A model generated the notes under the pieces. That model was not told the DNA's origin, did not search any database, and worked only from the letters and a program-made list of their open reading frames with translations. Position numbers and translations under genes: made by a program. Shown here piece after piece: positions 1 to 13,364 of a stretch of DNA of 64,000 nucleotides (positions within the stretch are counted from its first letter, which is position 1; each line of letters begins with the position of its first letter). The stretch covers positions 2,356,001 to 2,420,000 of the forward strand of contig JALJCO010012682.1 in the NCBI GenBank assembly GCA_023101725.1. Direction: 5' to 3'. This stretch comes from Atherinomorus stipes (lineage: Eukaryota > Chordata > Actinopteri > Atheriniformes > Atherinidae).

Positions 1-1
1 G

Positions 2-124
2 CAACTGTGTGAGGCCATCACGTCAATGTGGACCAACATTTCTGAGGAATGTTTGCAACATCTTGTTGAATCTATGCCACGAAGAATAAAGAAAGTTCTG
101 GAAACTAAGGGAGTCCACCCATGA
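2..124 (+). pseudogene. Tc1/mariner transposase C-terminal tail, cut by window edge
   Basis: An open frame enters from the left edge and ends at TGA 122-124. It encodes about 40 residues with the usual end of Tc1-like transposases: a W-x-N-I-x-E segment, then L-x-x-L-x-x-S-M-P-R-R, then a K-G-x-H tail. The DDE catalytic part would lie outside the window, so it cannot be judged whether the copy is intact. No clear terminal inverted repeat was recognised just downstream. Confidence 0.6.
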
Positions 125-189
125 CCAACAGTAGCAAAACTGGCCTGTTAGTGTACAATGTGATTAATTGTAGTTTGTTGCAGAATGAA

Positions 190-290
190 GGAGGGACCAG
201 GCAGGAATTGATCTCCAGACTCCCGGGTGAGAGTCAAGCATGCTAACCAGTCAGCCAAAGCATTACTTTCTTGACCAACTAGCCAGGATG
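190..290 (-). repeat. tRNA-like stretch (SINE head or tRNA pseudogene)
   Basis: Read on the minus strand, this stretch has a good A-box (TGGCTGACTGG followed by TTAGCA), an anticodon-loop-like CTCTCAC, and a weakened B-box (GGAGATCAATTCC) at about the spacing of a tRNA-Glu gene. The acceptor stem does not pair convincingly and the B-box departs from GGTTCGANTCC, so it is not called as a functional tRNA. It could be the head of a tRNA-derived SINE. The remaining bases to about 360 show nothing further. Confidence 0.35.
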
Positions 291-355
291 CATCATCACT
301 CACAGGCATAGTGACGGGACTGTCAACTGCCACAATTGCATTCAGAGTTGGGCAC

Positions 356-360
<5 letters not shown>

Positions 361-387
<27 letters not shown>
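361..387. repeat. poly-T tract
   Basis: An uninterrupted T run of about 27 bases. It may be the poly-A tail of a minus-strand retroposon. Confidence 0.85.
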
Positions 388-389
<2 letters not shown>

Positions 390-833
390 TGTTATTGGTA
401 CTAGTAACTGAGTTACAGTTTTATAAAAGAAACATGTTACCAAGAAAAGTAACAATTGTGTAACCTTATTTCTTTATGTTAATCTGTTCCCTTCACTGTT
501 TATCTGTCCCTACTGAAGAGAAGCCCTTTGATGCTGGCTAATTCGGCATTCGTCTAGCATACTGTCTATTCTCCGAGCTCTCTCCAGCAAGGCAAGGCAA
601 GTTTTTCTGTAGCCTATAGCACATTTCATGTACAAGACAGTTCCAAATGCTTTATATGAAATATTAAAAGCATTAGAGCAGGGTGCAGAGGAAGCATTAA
701 AAAGTACATTTAAAAACAAAGTTTAAAAAGAAATAAATTAGATTAAATAAAGACAGAAAATAGCTAAAATAGAATAAGATAAAATCCAAGAAATAAAAGT
801 TATAGTGTGAGAAAATAATGGTTGTTTTATATA

Positions 834-881
<48 letters not shown>
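834..881. repeat. (TA)n microsatellite
   Basis: A nearly perfect TA repeat of about 48 bases. The surrounding 390-1370 is AT-rich with no gene seen. Confidence 0.9.
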
Positions 882-884
<3 letters not shown>

Positions 885-1929
885 CAAGCAAAATTTTCTT
901 GATAAGATTTCTTGAAATTAGATGCCTTTCCTTAAAACAAGTTCTTATATCTCACTGAAATGTTTTTCTTTAGGTAAGTTTGTCTTATTTTGAGTAAGAT
1001 GAGATATTTGACTAGAAAGATTTGAGTTTTTGCAGTGTAAAGTACGGTTCTCAGCTGTGGCCCCACGGGTTCTCAGCGACAGCACCAGAAATGTTCATAA
1101 TAGATGCAGAGCTACAAATTAGGAAATTACATAAAGCGTCTTTTAAAACAAACAAGGAAAAAACCCTACGCTAATCTTGATCCAGGAGTCTTAGCTAATC
1201 ATGGACCTACACTTTTTTTTATGGTCTTTGACCTACATACACAGCATGCAGGCATGTAACTCTCTACCTTTCACGTCTGCAAAATTATATGAGAACAGTT
1301 TTTGAGTAGCAAAACTTCTTTATATTGCAGCCATTTATACATAACTTTAACACTGTGAGGGATGTGGTCATGAAAAGATGACAAGCTTCAAGTTAAAGGG
1401 GAATCAGACTGATCTAGACAAAGCCATATGTTACATTCCTCAACAAGTTCAGTTCAGAACAAAGTGCAGCATTATCCACCTCTGTCTCCAATCATATCTA
1501 CCTTACAACCTTCACAAGACCACAGCTTTCCTGTCACTCCCCTATTCTGTCACCCTGCAGCTCAGTCATAGACCTTTACACAGATTCATCTTCCTCCACA
1601 CCAGGACACAGGACCTCCTCTACCTCCTCCAGCCTGTCTGTCTCCTGCAGTAGTGTAAATATGAATAGACTAAACGAGAACAAGGCTACAGGTTCAGTTG
1701 GTGTCATCTCCAGAGTTTTGCAAACCTGCTCAGAACAACTATGCTGGATTCCACAGGTAAACAAAGCACTGTTTACATCCTTGGAAAGGGGGTGAATATC
1801 CTCTTAAGAAATACTTGGGAGTTCAGCTGAACTACACTTTAGACTGGAAATGCAACATTATTGCTATCTATAAAAAAAAAAAGAAGAAGAAGGACAGTGC
1901 AGGCTAAAGTTCTTGAGGAAATCTGATGT

Positions 1930-2300
1930 TCTATAAGTTGGTTTGTGGGAAATTAAATTAACTTTGCAGCCTCCTGCAGATGCAGCAGCATCAGAGCCAC
2001 AGACTTTAAAAGAAGCTGAGCAAACTGATCAAGAAGGCTGGTTCTGGGGATAACCCTGGAACTGACTGACTGTACACAGACAGCTGTAGCTGCAAGATGC
2101 TGAGAACAATGGACTTTTTCCTCACATCCTTTATGAAGCCACAAGAGAATGTTTAGTGAGACTTCTTCAAATAAGGCTGCAAGACCGAAGGGTACAGGAA
2201 GGAACAGATTCCTGCCAGCAGCCTTTGCCCTCTGGAACAAATATGACTGCATGATTGACAACTGATGATATCTTTTCTTTTCTTTCTTTCTTCTTCAAAA
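1930..2300 (+). repeat. Degenerate LINE-like ORF 3' end with C/T-rich tail
   Basis: The plus strand carries fragments reading like the C-terminus of a fish non-LTR retrotransposon ORF2. The last piece, about 2198-2264, encodes an arginine-rich stretch, then F-L-P-A-A-F-A-L-W-N-K-Y, and ends in TGA. A TTTTCTTTTCTTTC tail follows. The upstream frame is broken by several stops. Assignment is by pattern only and the LINE clade cannot be named. The flanks 1380-1930 and 2300-4180 show no gene, only anonymous AT-rich sequence. Confidence 0.4.
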
Positions 2301-4184
2301 TACACTGTTATGATTTTTTTCTCAGGGGGAGCAATAAAGTATTTTAATTTATTTATTTCTTTTTCTTGTGTGTGTGTGTGGTTGTGGGAGAAAAGACACA
2401 AATCCACATATTTTACACGTCTAAAGATAAACACAGTTTGGAAGTAAAAGAATGTAGAAAAGTAAAGCACGAGGGCTGAAAAATAATCACATTTTACTTA
2501 AAAGGCTGAGGGCGGTGGCTGAAATTGGGTACAGAAAATGGGTAGCACATTCTGTAAATTAAAAAAGGTTATATTATAGCTGGACTCCCATGCTGGTCAG
2601 CAGGGATAGTGGAACATTTGTGTCTGATGACAAATATATATCACTGAAAGGGAAATACCTTTCACTTTTGACTCCTTTATTGTACATTTGATCATTTACA
2701 CAGAATAACACAAAACATAGTTGTCATTTGTTGATGTCATTATTAGTTTAAGTCCAGAATTACCAAGGCTCCCTTACAATAATTGGAGAGGAATTCAATC
2801 TTAAGGTAAGAGCTTTCTACCTCTTTATTTTTATGCATAAGCAGTCACCTTGTTTTGCAACACTTTCACCAATATCCCCTCAAGCAGTCCAGCCCAAACA
2901 CCCAGGAGGCCATGGGAACAGTCCAACTAGTCCTTTCACTCACATTCATTCAGCTAGGAATGAACTAATCCGTGTAGCCTTAACACAAAAGCCTCACAAA
3001 TCCCTGACCCTTTACAGTTACAATGAGTGTTGTTTTTGCAATTCTGAATTGTATGGATGGCTTTTGAAGAGATAAGAGAATCCGCTTATTTCTGCACACC
3101 GTACAGTGAGTGCACTGTGCACTGATATGTAGTAACATTTGTGGTTCAAAGAGTGCAAATCAAGTGATGTAGTGCAATGATGGGTTAGTAGAAAGCCACC
3201 TAAAGAAGCCACTGGATCTGCTGCACAATGGACTTCTAAAAACAGCAGCAGACGATATCATTCATCTGTTCATCAAGTTTTAATGCCGCCGTCAGTGTCT
3301 TTAATTAGCTTGATATGTTCAGAGTAACTACAGTAAAAGAAAGCTTATAGACACTGTTCTCTGGTCTGCAGAGCCCCAATGAAAGATTTATAAGCCAATA
3401 ACACACACTGAAAGTCTAATCCTTTGTACAGCATCCTGCTACTACTTCCACCTCATGTCACTTGACACGAAACCCAGCAATAAGTCTCTGAAGTAGGATA
3501 CAGATTTTGCATTATTAATTCAGAGGGAACTTGTAAACAATCTGCTGTTAATAGAAGCAGGGGTGAATTCTGAGAAAGATGATTAAAAACTTAAAACTCT
3601 GTAACATGAACTGATATACCGGCTTAAATGCTCTGGACATTTCTCAGTAGTGACACTATAGGTAACCAAGTGAATTAGTTTCTTGGAAAAGAGAACAATG
3701 AATGTAATGAGGTAAGGGATAATTTTCAAGTCTTCGGGTTATCTGGAAGTCAGCAACTAACATTCAAGACTGACCTCCCTGTTAGGCAGACTTCAGATAA
3801 CTGAGGTCAGAAGTTAATTCGATATTTGCTGAATATCTAATCTGTTAAAATTGCTCCACTGTTCTATTAAAGCTTACATTCTCAGATAAACTTAAGCAAA
3901 GTTTTGCAAGTTTTTTGAATAATCTCTTTATCCATATAGAAAGCATTTTGCATCACACATTGACCCGACTTCTAACAAGAAGTGGGTCTAACGGCAACTT
4001 TCTACTGTCAGGCTGCTGTCCTGGTGCTACATATAATCCCATTTTAAATATGTGCATTAACAGACCTATCATTTTGAAGGCACTAGAGGAAATTATATTT
4101 GAGTAAAGCAAAATAACTCTGTTCCTCCAGCACTTACTGTCAATTAAACTACCAGAATAACTTGGAAACATGACTGAAAGATAT

Positions 4185-4190
4185 TTTATT
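4185..4190 (-). terminator. nr2c1: Candidate polyadenylation signal of nr2c1
   Basis: AATAAA on the minus strand, about 700 bases beyond the nr2c1 stop codon and the first canonical hexamer found in that direction. It implies a 3' UTR covering roughly 4170-4886. Confidence 0.4.
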
Positions 4191-4886
4191 TTCAAATGAC
4201 ATGACCATCATTTTCCAACCACATTAATTTGTCCAAAACAATGAGAATTCACAAATTACCAAGTGCTGTCCACTGAAGCATTCTTGGTGCATTCTATATA
4301 CAAATTTATGTACATAATTATTTCAGATCCACATGATATCCAATACCTGACAAATGATGTAGCCAATCCTTTGGATGGGCAACAAAATATGAAACAAAAG
4401 TTAGAGCCTTTCGTGTTAATATTTCACAAATTAATTTACATTGTGTCAAGCTTGTTTTTTCTCCCGATTATCACTCTAAAATAAAAAAGCATGGCTATTT
4501 AGGAAAAGCTGTGAAAAAACAAACCATGCTAATTCATTCAAAGTACAAACAGGATCTGCAAAAAAAGAAAGGCTTGGAGGTTATAAAGCATAAAATATTT
4601 CAATAAAAAGCACAATCTACTATGCAAGTTTCGGGGTTGATTCTTGAATGAGCAGACGCTGGCAGGCTTGCTTGCTTCCGAGTTGATCTTATTTGTCCTC
4701 TTTATGAGCTGAGCTGTACTGACTTGTTACTGAGGAGTCAGGCGTAAGAGCAAGAGAAAACAGAATTTAGGATAACGAGTCATAAATACAATATGTTTTA
4801 ACCATTCAGTAACTGGTCGGTTTAGCTCTGAATGGTTTTCAGTCCATTTTTAACAATCCAATGTTGCTGTCACAATTGACCATTTG

Positions 4887-7800
4887 TCAGATGCCAGAGA
4901 CTGCTTGGCTATTGTAATCAGTGGATTCCATTTTTAGGATGTATGGGATGATGCTGTCGATCTGTACATTTCCAATAAGCCCGGCGAAAAACAGCTCCTC
5001 AGTCACAGCTGCACTTATCAGCCTCAGGGCTGGAAGACGCAGCAACAGCTTGGATAACCTGGGTGTAATGAAGGGGAAAGGAGACATGAAATTCAAGCAT
5101 GCAAGCAAGAACATCTGTGATAACATCGATTTGCCCTGCTTAATAGAAAGTTTCTGCAAGTACACCACTGCCTTTCCAGCAGTGCAAACATTATGTAGTG
5201 CAAAGGTAAAGCCTACAAACCGGTAAGAGTCTTCTGGGTAGGTCCTGGTTACATAGTCTTGCAGTTCCATGTAAGCTTTTTCTTGGAACCTCTCTATCTG
5301 TGGAGTATTATCTATGCCTGGGTGATCTAGCTCAGAAAGATGCACAAACAAAATAATTAATGAGTGACAGCTATACATGCAAGGATACCACTTTAACAAA
5401 AAAATAAGAAATTAAAATGTAATTTTTAATGAAAAAACTGTGCAGCTGTCTTTACACACCAGGACTGAAGAGAACGATGGCTTTGAGGTAGGCATATTCA
5501 TAAGAGTCTGGGGACAGCTTGGACATACTGTTACAGAACTCCTGCATCCTCCATATGTGCTCCATTACTAGTTTTACTCTCTCTGGAGAAAGTTTATCTG
5601 CAGAGACAAAAAAAGGATCAATTTAGAGGAGATGTAAGGGAACATTCAAGAGAATTTGTACAACAGAAATAACATTACAGATTTAAAATCATGTGTCAAT
5701 CACATACTTCAGACCAGCATAATCAAAATGTTTCACTTAGAAATCATGTTCCAGAATTTCAACCTTGCTGGCAGCCGACAGCAAAGCTTTCCTACCTTCC
5801 TGTAAGCTGGTCTGCAGATGGTTGATAATGGCACTTAAGATGGTACCAACATTCATAACGTTGGAACACTGTGCCAGACCCAGGGCAAAAAGTTCATTCC
5901 AGCAGGCTTTCATCAAGTTAATGTCATTGTCCTGACCACTGCAAAATAATAAGTAGTCAGTTTAGATTTGCTAGAAAATGTGGGCTCGACAGAAACTCCA
6001 ACGTAATTTCAGTATTCTCATGTGCATTCCACCACCACTATTTAAAGAAGACAGTGAAATAAAAACTGAGAAAATCTTCTTACCCGAGGGTTTGAAAGGC
6101 AGGTATGGAGCGTGCCCAGTGCATAGAGAGAAAAAGTAACCGGGATGCTGACTCACAAATGTAGTTGACATTAAGGTACTCTGGCACAGGCAAAGGCATC
6201 ATAAGCTATAGAGAAAAAACAAATGCACAACTATAGTGTTAATCTGAAATGAAAAAAGAACACAACAAGTCTTTTTAACATGAGCAGGGGTTTTAGTGAA
6301 ATGGGGAGCAGTTATAGTCAGCAGCTGTGCCTTTTACCTTGAAAGGGATATGACTGTCAGAAAGCAGGGGTCCCTCCAGCTCCACCACAGGACCCGACTG
6401 GTCCCCTGACATCAGCTGCATTGTGGCATCCAAGGAATCTCCTGCTGAACCATCCCCAGGTTGGAGGACTTTAGCCAGCGTGTCAAAAGCTCTAAACACA
6501 TTGAGCAAATGAGAGCAAAACACTCATGTTTAAAAACACAATTTTGAATTTTGCATTTAATATAGCTCATGAAGAGGGGAAAAAAAAAAAACGGTAAACA
6601 TAATGCACATCTAACCTCTGCAGTGCAATACCAGCATAAACCAAGATGTCATATATCTGGATTAGCTTTATTCAAATCTAATTAAGACTATAAGATCAAG
6701 TCAAAAGCCACATGGCCCTACCGGAAATTTTATTAGAGCTTCATGACATGTAGAAAAACAGCCCCTGGCTTTCCTTTCAATCCTTCTGCCAACATTCAGT
6801 ATACTCATTAAGTTATTCAAAACAACACTGGTCTGGATCAAAGCCTAATGACTCCATATGACAACGCTCACCTGGTGATATCACTCGCAGTTTGATCATC
6901 AGCTTGGATGTCTGCCACTGAACCATCACCATTACTAAGTGTTTCAGCTCCCATCATATCATTCCCACTGTCACTAGATTCCCTGGTTTTGTTAAGGTGG
7001 GCAAGTGATGAGACTACATTTGCCAATGTACCAAGATCACCTTGAGATGGGTCATCCTGCAGAGGAGAAAGCAATGGTTATTAAAGATATCCATAAAGAG
7101 TAACCAGTACTTTGCCTGCACCGGTGTTACCTTATCAGGGGAAGCTGGAATCAAGATGGTATTTTCCAGCTTGGAGAAAGGCTGCTGGATGTTTAGCAAC
7201 ATGCTTGACTCAAGTAAACTTGTAGACCTGAAGAAAGAGATTTTACATTAGATAACCATTTAGTAGAATTATCATTTTATGCATATAACTGACACATTTA
7301 CTCAGATTCTCACCAATTAAATTGTTTCATGTGTAGCATAACTTTATTTAGATTGTCTTTCAAAAACAAATACATGCATCAAATTTATACTAATTATGAA
7401 AATATGTCAGAAAGATGCTGATCCAACTCTTTGATACTGAGACGTTTGTTACATAACTTCTGTAATGTATGCAAATGGTCAAATCAAAACTGAGAAACAA
7501 ATTTCATAATGATGCAGTCCAGTATACAAACAGATGTATGAAGAAAGAAAAAAGGTACTTATTCATTATACTGTATTGTGTAAGACTGCTGACATGGTTT
7601 CAATAAGCTGACAACAGGTATATTATGAGAGTGTCATCTTTTGGCGAGTGGCGTGTACCGAGCAGTTTCCTTTTCAGATACAAAAGTGGGTGTGGCAGCC
7701 AGGGGACTACAAAGGTTCTTGCGGATGTAGATCTTTTCGGTGGAGGCTGCACAGTTCACAGATTTTTCTCTGCTGCTGACTTCAACAGGCTTTCTTTCAC

Positions 7801-8865
7801 ACTGTACAGCTAATAGACAAAAACATCATATCTTAATCATGTGACCCTTATTTAGACATTAACAAAAGTGTATATACAGAAATAGTCACATACAATCTTG
7901 TTTCATCCCCAGAGCTATACAGCGCTGCAGTCGACAATACTGGCAGCGGTTTCGATGTAGTTTGTTAATAGCACATTCTCCAGAGCCCCTGCACGTGTAC
8001 ACCAGGTTCTTCCTTATGCTGCGTTTAAAGAAGCCCTTACAGCCCTCACAGCTGACAGCGCCATAATGACGCCCTGAGAAAAGATGGAGAAAACTTGGTC
8101 AGATCAGCAAATGTATGGTTTTGTAATTCACTAACAAATGATGTCAGTAATCTTCATATCTTTTTAAATTGTTGTTCCTACCTGAGGCTTTATCTCCACA
8201 AACAACACAATACTCTACAACAGGTTTGACAATAGACTGGTCTGACCCTTCAGTCACAAACTGAAAAACAACCCAAGACAACAGAATAATCACATTCAGC
8301 TAGCATAGCAACAAGTAAAGACTGCCACTGCCAAAACATGTTTACGCTTCAGTCATAAGACCTTTCAGGAACTTGTTTATCAAAACTAGTAAGGAAGAAG
8401 TCACTAACATCTTCAGGCAATACCTGAATTTGCTGTCCAGCCAGTTCAGGGGTGGTGAACAGCAGCTGGTTAACTCCAGACCCGTCTGGAGTAGCAAGGA
8501 TGACCTTGTTTGGTGAACCTTCCTGCTTGGCCAGAATAACCTTCCCACCAGGGGAATAGTCAGCATTTGCTAAGATAAACTGCTGTTTCCCAGGGGAGGA
8601 CGGCTCAAGTGCTGTGACAATCTGGATCTTCTGCCCAGTTTGCTGATCAGTTACAATCTGTTAAAACAATGTTGAAAATATGAGGGACATACAATGAATA
8701 TGTGATGAAAATATTGTGCAAACTTGCCATATGTGATCATTTGCAAATTCAATCTAAATGAAATTCTCAGTGGAGGATAGGTCTTAGCATCACCTGGATT
8801 CGATGTCCTAAAGCCATGCTGTTGTCTGTTGACACAAGCTGGATCCTTTGTGTCTGTCCATCCAT
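4887..8865 (-). CDS. nr2c1: Nuclear receptor subfamily 2 group C member 1 (testicular receptor 2)
   Basis: Orphan nuclear receptor that binds direct-repeat AGGTCA elements as a homodimer or as a heterodimer with NR2C2. Coding exons in transcript order: 8865-8794, 8657-8424, 8260-8182, 8073-7894, 7809-7659, 7227-7131, 7056-6872, 6491-6338, 6205-6084, 5938-5796, 5597-5460, 5326-5221 and 5058-4887. They join in frame to 610 aa (human about 603). The N-terminal region to residue 117 is glutamine and hydrophobic rich. The two-zinc-finger DNA-binding domain is at about 118-188, with P-box CEGCKG and the D-box across exons 3-4. A variable hinge follows, and the ligand-binding domain covers about 380-610. 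The DBD features YTCRGS and CQYCRLQRC separate it from NR2C2. The start lies just after two tiny upstream ORFs. All junctions are GT-AG. The fgd6 neighbourhood supports orthology. Confidence 0.95.
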
Positions 8866-8898
8866 TCTGATACTGCACACACCTTCTTCCACGGCTCT

Positions 8899-8915
8899 TC
8901 ACATCAGTACTTCAT
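8899..8915 (-). promoter_or_regulatory. nr2c1: Overlapping upstream ORFs, including a start-stop element
   Basis: On the minus strand, ATG AAG TAC TGA (8915-8904) overlaps ATG TGA (8904-8899), ending 33 bases before the nr2c1 start codon. Both lie in the inferred 5' UTR part of the first coding exon if the acceptor at about 8929 is used. Start-stop elements are known to hold ribosomes and lower downstream translation. A repressive role here is inferred. Confidence 0.45.
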
Positions 8916-10977
8916 AGGACACACACACCTATAGAGCTGGACAGACATATCAGTTTAGTAAGAAACCAATAATTTAGCTTAATATTTCATGTGATATAAC
9001 AGTGATAATGATGATGATAACAATAACAATAATAATAATAGCCCCAGCATGACTAATATACCGGATAACTTTGTTATTGTGGTGGAAAAATGGCGACCTT
9101 TACAAGGACTGCAGTAATCAGAGATTTACCAAGCGAAGACAGTACTCTGAATAGGACACTGCCATTTAAATGTAATTTCCTAACTAAACCCATATTAGTA
9201 ATTGGCATAAGCAATAAATGAATGTTAACTGCACTGTTACAGCCCACTGCAGTTTTTCACATCGAGCATGACATCTGCCAAACTGCTTAAAACAGTAGTC
9301 CTGGATTCATCGGACTGTCCAAGATCCAGCAGAACCCTTTTGGGGTCAGGGAGACATAATAATGATAATGTTACATGTTTTGCTATGGATATAATATAGT
9401 TGTACTTTATTTAATCATATGCAAAAACAAAAGAAACAAATGCCATAAAATAATCTGCATCTCACTGAAAAAAAATGTCAACTGAATACAACATCACTGT
9501 CTAAACCTTGGCAAAAAATGTTTAAAATGGTTTCATGTTGTGATAAAAGCTTACATTTATATTTCTAAATACTTCCTGGAATATGTTTACCCATTTGACA
9601 AAGGTTCAGATTTTATTTGCAACCAGTTAACAATGTGTATATAGGACACAATGCTTTCGTACAACCACCTTTCTATACATTACTCAACCAATGGTAACTG
9701 CTAAAACCAGGCTGTTGCAATGTAAGATACGGTCACCCAAAGTAATCATCTAAAGATTTTTCCTTTGTGTAACGTCATGGACAAAAGCTGGAGATAATTA
9801 TGAAGAGAAATGAGCCCTATCACACTACAATAACCACTGCTCTTCACAGGATAGGGTCTGGCAAGAAAAATGTAAAATACAACTTGCCTAATTTTTAATA
9901 AATAAAATAACTATTAAAATTACATCAATGGCATTTTAATGATTCTTTACAAAGACAACACAAAGGGGAATACATCTTGTCCAAAGTGAAACATAACAGA
10001 TTCCTATATTCTTCCCGTTTTCTGGTTTGTTTAGCTTGTTTAGCTTTGCAGTGAGATGAACATATTTCTGGCGAAAATCCGGTCAGAATTCATGAATGAC
10101 AATAGTCCAAATAAACTACTAATGGTCTTTTACAGTCAATTTGTAGAACAAAGTATTTAATCTATCATATTCGATGTTAATAAATTTATGTTTGTGGCCT
10201 ATGTTAGCAAATCAAGCTGCCGCTAGCAAGAAATAAAATATAGCTCAATATCCCTGTATATTGACAACAAACGAGCAGCAAATACGCCAAATAAACACAG
10301 ACATGCTACTGACAGCCGGCTTTGCAAAATCGATACGGAAGATAAAGGTATTTCTTTTCCTGTGGGTGAAAGGTCAACATTGAAGGGTTAAAGCATGCTA
10401 GGGTTCAAGGCCCATCATGTCGAATCGCAGTCTACTGCTGCACATCGTTTCCGACGAATGGGTGAAAACAACCTAATGCTTGCTGACAACTAATTCTCAA
10501 GACGATCGACTATTTAACGGGACAGCAGACGGTTTAATACTACAATTTACTGCCATCACGTTCACCCATGCACTAGTGATTTGATGGCTTGATTAAAAAA
10601 ACCTTGTTAGCAGCACTAGCGTAGCGAACAGCTATAGCAGTGGAGCTAACGCGGTAACGATTGCTTGCTAACTAGCATGTCTGGTTATATTACTTTAATT
10701 CGGTTATTTTTACATCAGCGTGAGACCTTGTTGGGTTATTTAAACCGACTGTGCAGATACGTACATATAGCAAAATTAGGTTCATGCCAGACGTATGCTT
10801 CTCGACGAAGATCCAGACGACAGCGCTAACGAGCTAAGTTAGCCGTTTGCTAGCTTGTAGCTGTTGGCAGCTTCCCTAGTGTAGACCTACAGCACACTAC
10901 CTTCCTTCCTGTGTTACCGGCAACTAATTGCTCCTTCAAAAACTGCTCGTGCATAGAAATTAGTAAATACTTCTTAC

Positions 10978-11065
10978 CTTTGGAAAAACTGATATTTCAG
11001 AAACTGTATTTCCTTCAATAAATTAATATTTTGTTTGCTGCTGTTGGTGGGAGGGTCAGAGTTCG
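10978..11065 (-). other. nr2c1: Inferred non-coding first exon and promoter area of nr2c1
   Basis: A strong minus-strand donor (CCAAAG/GTAAGAAG) ends an exon at 10978. It pairs plausibly with the acceptor at about 8929, giving a 2 kb first intron. That intron (8930-10977) has no open gene, only AT-rich sequence and, towards 10600-10870, repeated GCTAGC and GTTAGC motifs. The upstream end of the exon is a guess. The gap to the fgd6 poly-A signal is under 1 kb. Confidence 0.45.
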
Positions 11066-11950
11066 TGACCTTTTTTCATCAATAAACGATTAGCGCACAT
11101 GCGCAGTTGGGTGGCTGCAGTTGCTGTCTATCAGACGTTTGACAAGCTTTCATATTTGCGCCACCTGAAGTCGTCAGCTTCTAACGTTAGAGAAGTTATT
11201 TGGGGGTTAAGATAAAATACCCAATTAAAAATGACATTTCCTTTATTTTCTGTCAAGACAACACGATAGTTTTCCAGTATTTTAATTTGCAACCAAAGTC
11301 GAAAACACTATAAAGTACAGTATAACAGAAATTTATTAATTACACTGACAATCAAAAATGAGACGCATTGCAATTTGACTAAATTCACAGTCAATTATGT
11401 TTACGGGATTTGTATAAAAGAACAAGAATTACAGTTATTTGAGTGACTTAAGTGCAAAACATGTTAATAAAGTCATGTGCTAACTGAATAATTCCCCTGC
11501 ACACCATTAAGCTCAAAAGGTTAGATCACAGTTATAAAATCTTTCATAATGACAGGTTAAGAGTGTACAGCGTTTTTGATGACAGTTGGTCAAGCTTAGA
11601 ATAAATAAAGCTTTCACAAATAACAAGAAACAATTACACAATCTGTTTTGATCTCGCAAAACTATTAGTGAAACCTGACTCAAAGTATCATTCCTTAAAA
11701 AAATCTCTGGACATTTATCTTTTATAAGCAGATATCTGTCATTGAGATCAAATCCTGATATTGAACAATGTAAATGTCAAAATCAAAACATAAAAATTCA
11801 AAATACCCTGGATTATTCAAGAATTTTCATGCTGGAGCCAAATCTCCATGAACGGTAAAAGGACATCAAGATAACATGAAAACATATTCATTCTGCACAA
11901 CCCATGTAAAATGTAATCTGATGAAAGATATGAATCATAAGAATTTGGCT

Positions 11951-11956
11951 TTTATT
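11951..11956 (-). terminator. fgd6: Polyadenylation signal of fgd6
   Basis: AATAAA on the minus strand, about 110 bases after the fgd6 stop codon. It is the nearest canonical hexamer; further copies at 11332-11337 and 11242-11247 could serve as distal sites. Confidence 0.55.
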
Positions 11957-12064
11957 TCACTTTAGCTAAAATGAAGCCTCCAAATGCTTTTTGCAGAATT
12001 TCTTGGTGATCCATTCAAGGTCGAGCGGAGTGTGACGAAGCAGCTGCATGCGTCATTGACAGAT

Positions 12065-13301
12065 TTACAACACAGTGGCTTCTCTGAATGAGTCAATCCA
12101 TCTATTAAAAAACAAAACATTGTTATTCATGCCCTTTCAATATGCAACAACAACCAGCATTTTTATTTTACTCCACCTTTCTGCTGTTTGGACATCATCA
12201 GCTTTAAAATTGTAGTAAAGTGTGTTTTTGTGGTAGAGCTTAAACTGCATCTTCTCTGAAGAATCAACTTTCAACACGAACCCCAACAGGGGCTGACTCT
12301 CCAAGGCAGCAACATCCTACATAAAGAGAAGATAAAAGAAACATCAGACTTATCTAATCGGTTCTGTTCGGTAGAGTTATTATCCAATACTGACTTTCTT
12401 CTGACACATGTAGGAGTCCTTACCTCACTTGCAGCGTATGTGTAAAGGACCTTATCTTTGATGACGAACCACAGCCTCTTCCCCTGCTTTTTATTACGCT
12501 TGGACCTCTGCAGATACCCACTCATGGAGGAGTTGTCTGTGTTCGCTGTCACCTGAAACAAATCAAACCCAAATAAAATAAAGGTTGTTAAATCAAAGAT
12601 GAGCTAATGCCTTTACATGGTAGACTGGAAAGTGGGTAGTTTTTCATATTGGCAAGGATCAGTGGGCTGACTTCTAAATGAAGAAAATTACAGTACATGC
12701 ATCCAAGTTTTATTTGCATTTTCTGTCTAAATATCCCTTTGCTCACAGTTATCTACTGCCAGATCTTGCAAAAGCTACACTGCAGAGACACAAACATTTG
12801 TCTCGGCAATTGTCTCCTAATTTGTCCTAACAAATTCAAATTTAGCATCACGGAGATTCAAATATATGTATCCCTGAAGAAAACGGGTTCCATACAGTTG
12901 GATGACAGCAGAGCAAAAGTATTTTTGACTGTTCTCTGTAGTAATGCTCTATCCTACATTGAAACAAACACATGAGCCACTACTTAACTCCCAAAGGATC
13001 AGTTCACCAGTGAAATCCATGTGACACCAATTCAAGACTTCTGATTGTGCTGTCTGTTTGCTAAACCACCTCTATCCTGAATAACAAAGCTTCTTTAGCG
13101 GGGGGAAAGCATCAACTACCTCTTTGAGAGCTGCAGGTATCTTCTTTTGCTTCCTAGAGAAAGCAAAGGTGGACTTGTTTCCAGGGGATACAGCTCCCAC
13201 CAAGGTTATTTCACCTGATGAAAGAAAGCACAGAGAAAATTTTAATAGCAGCCTGTGTGTAATCCATAGTGAAATTTTAGCCAGCGAGCATAATGATATG
13301 A

Positions 13302-13364
<63 letters not shown>

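Noticed and set aside
190..290. Functional tRNA-Glu gene
   Set aside because: The B-box is degenerate and no stable acceptor stem is seen.
1378..1653. 91-codon plus-strand frame
   Set aside because: No recognisable domain; low-complexity Leu/Ser/Thr content next to LINE-like debris.
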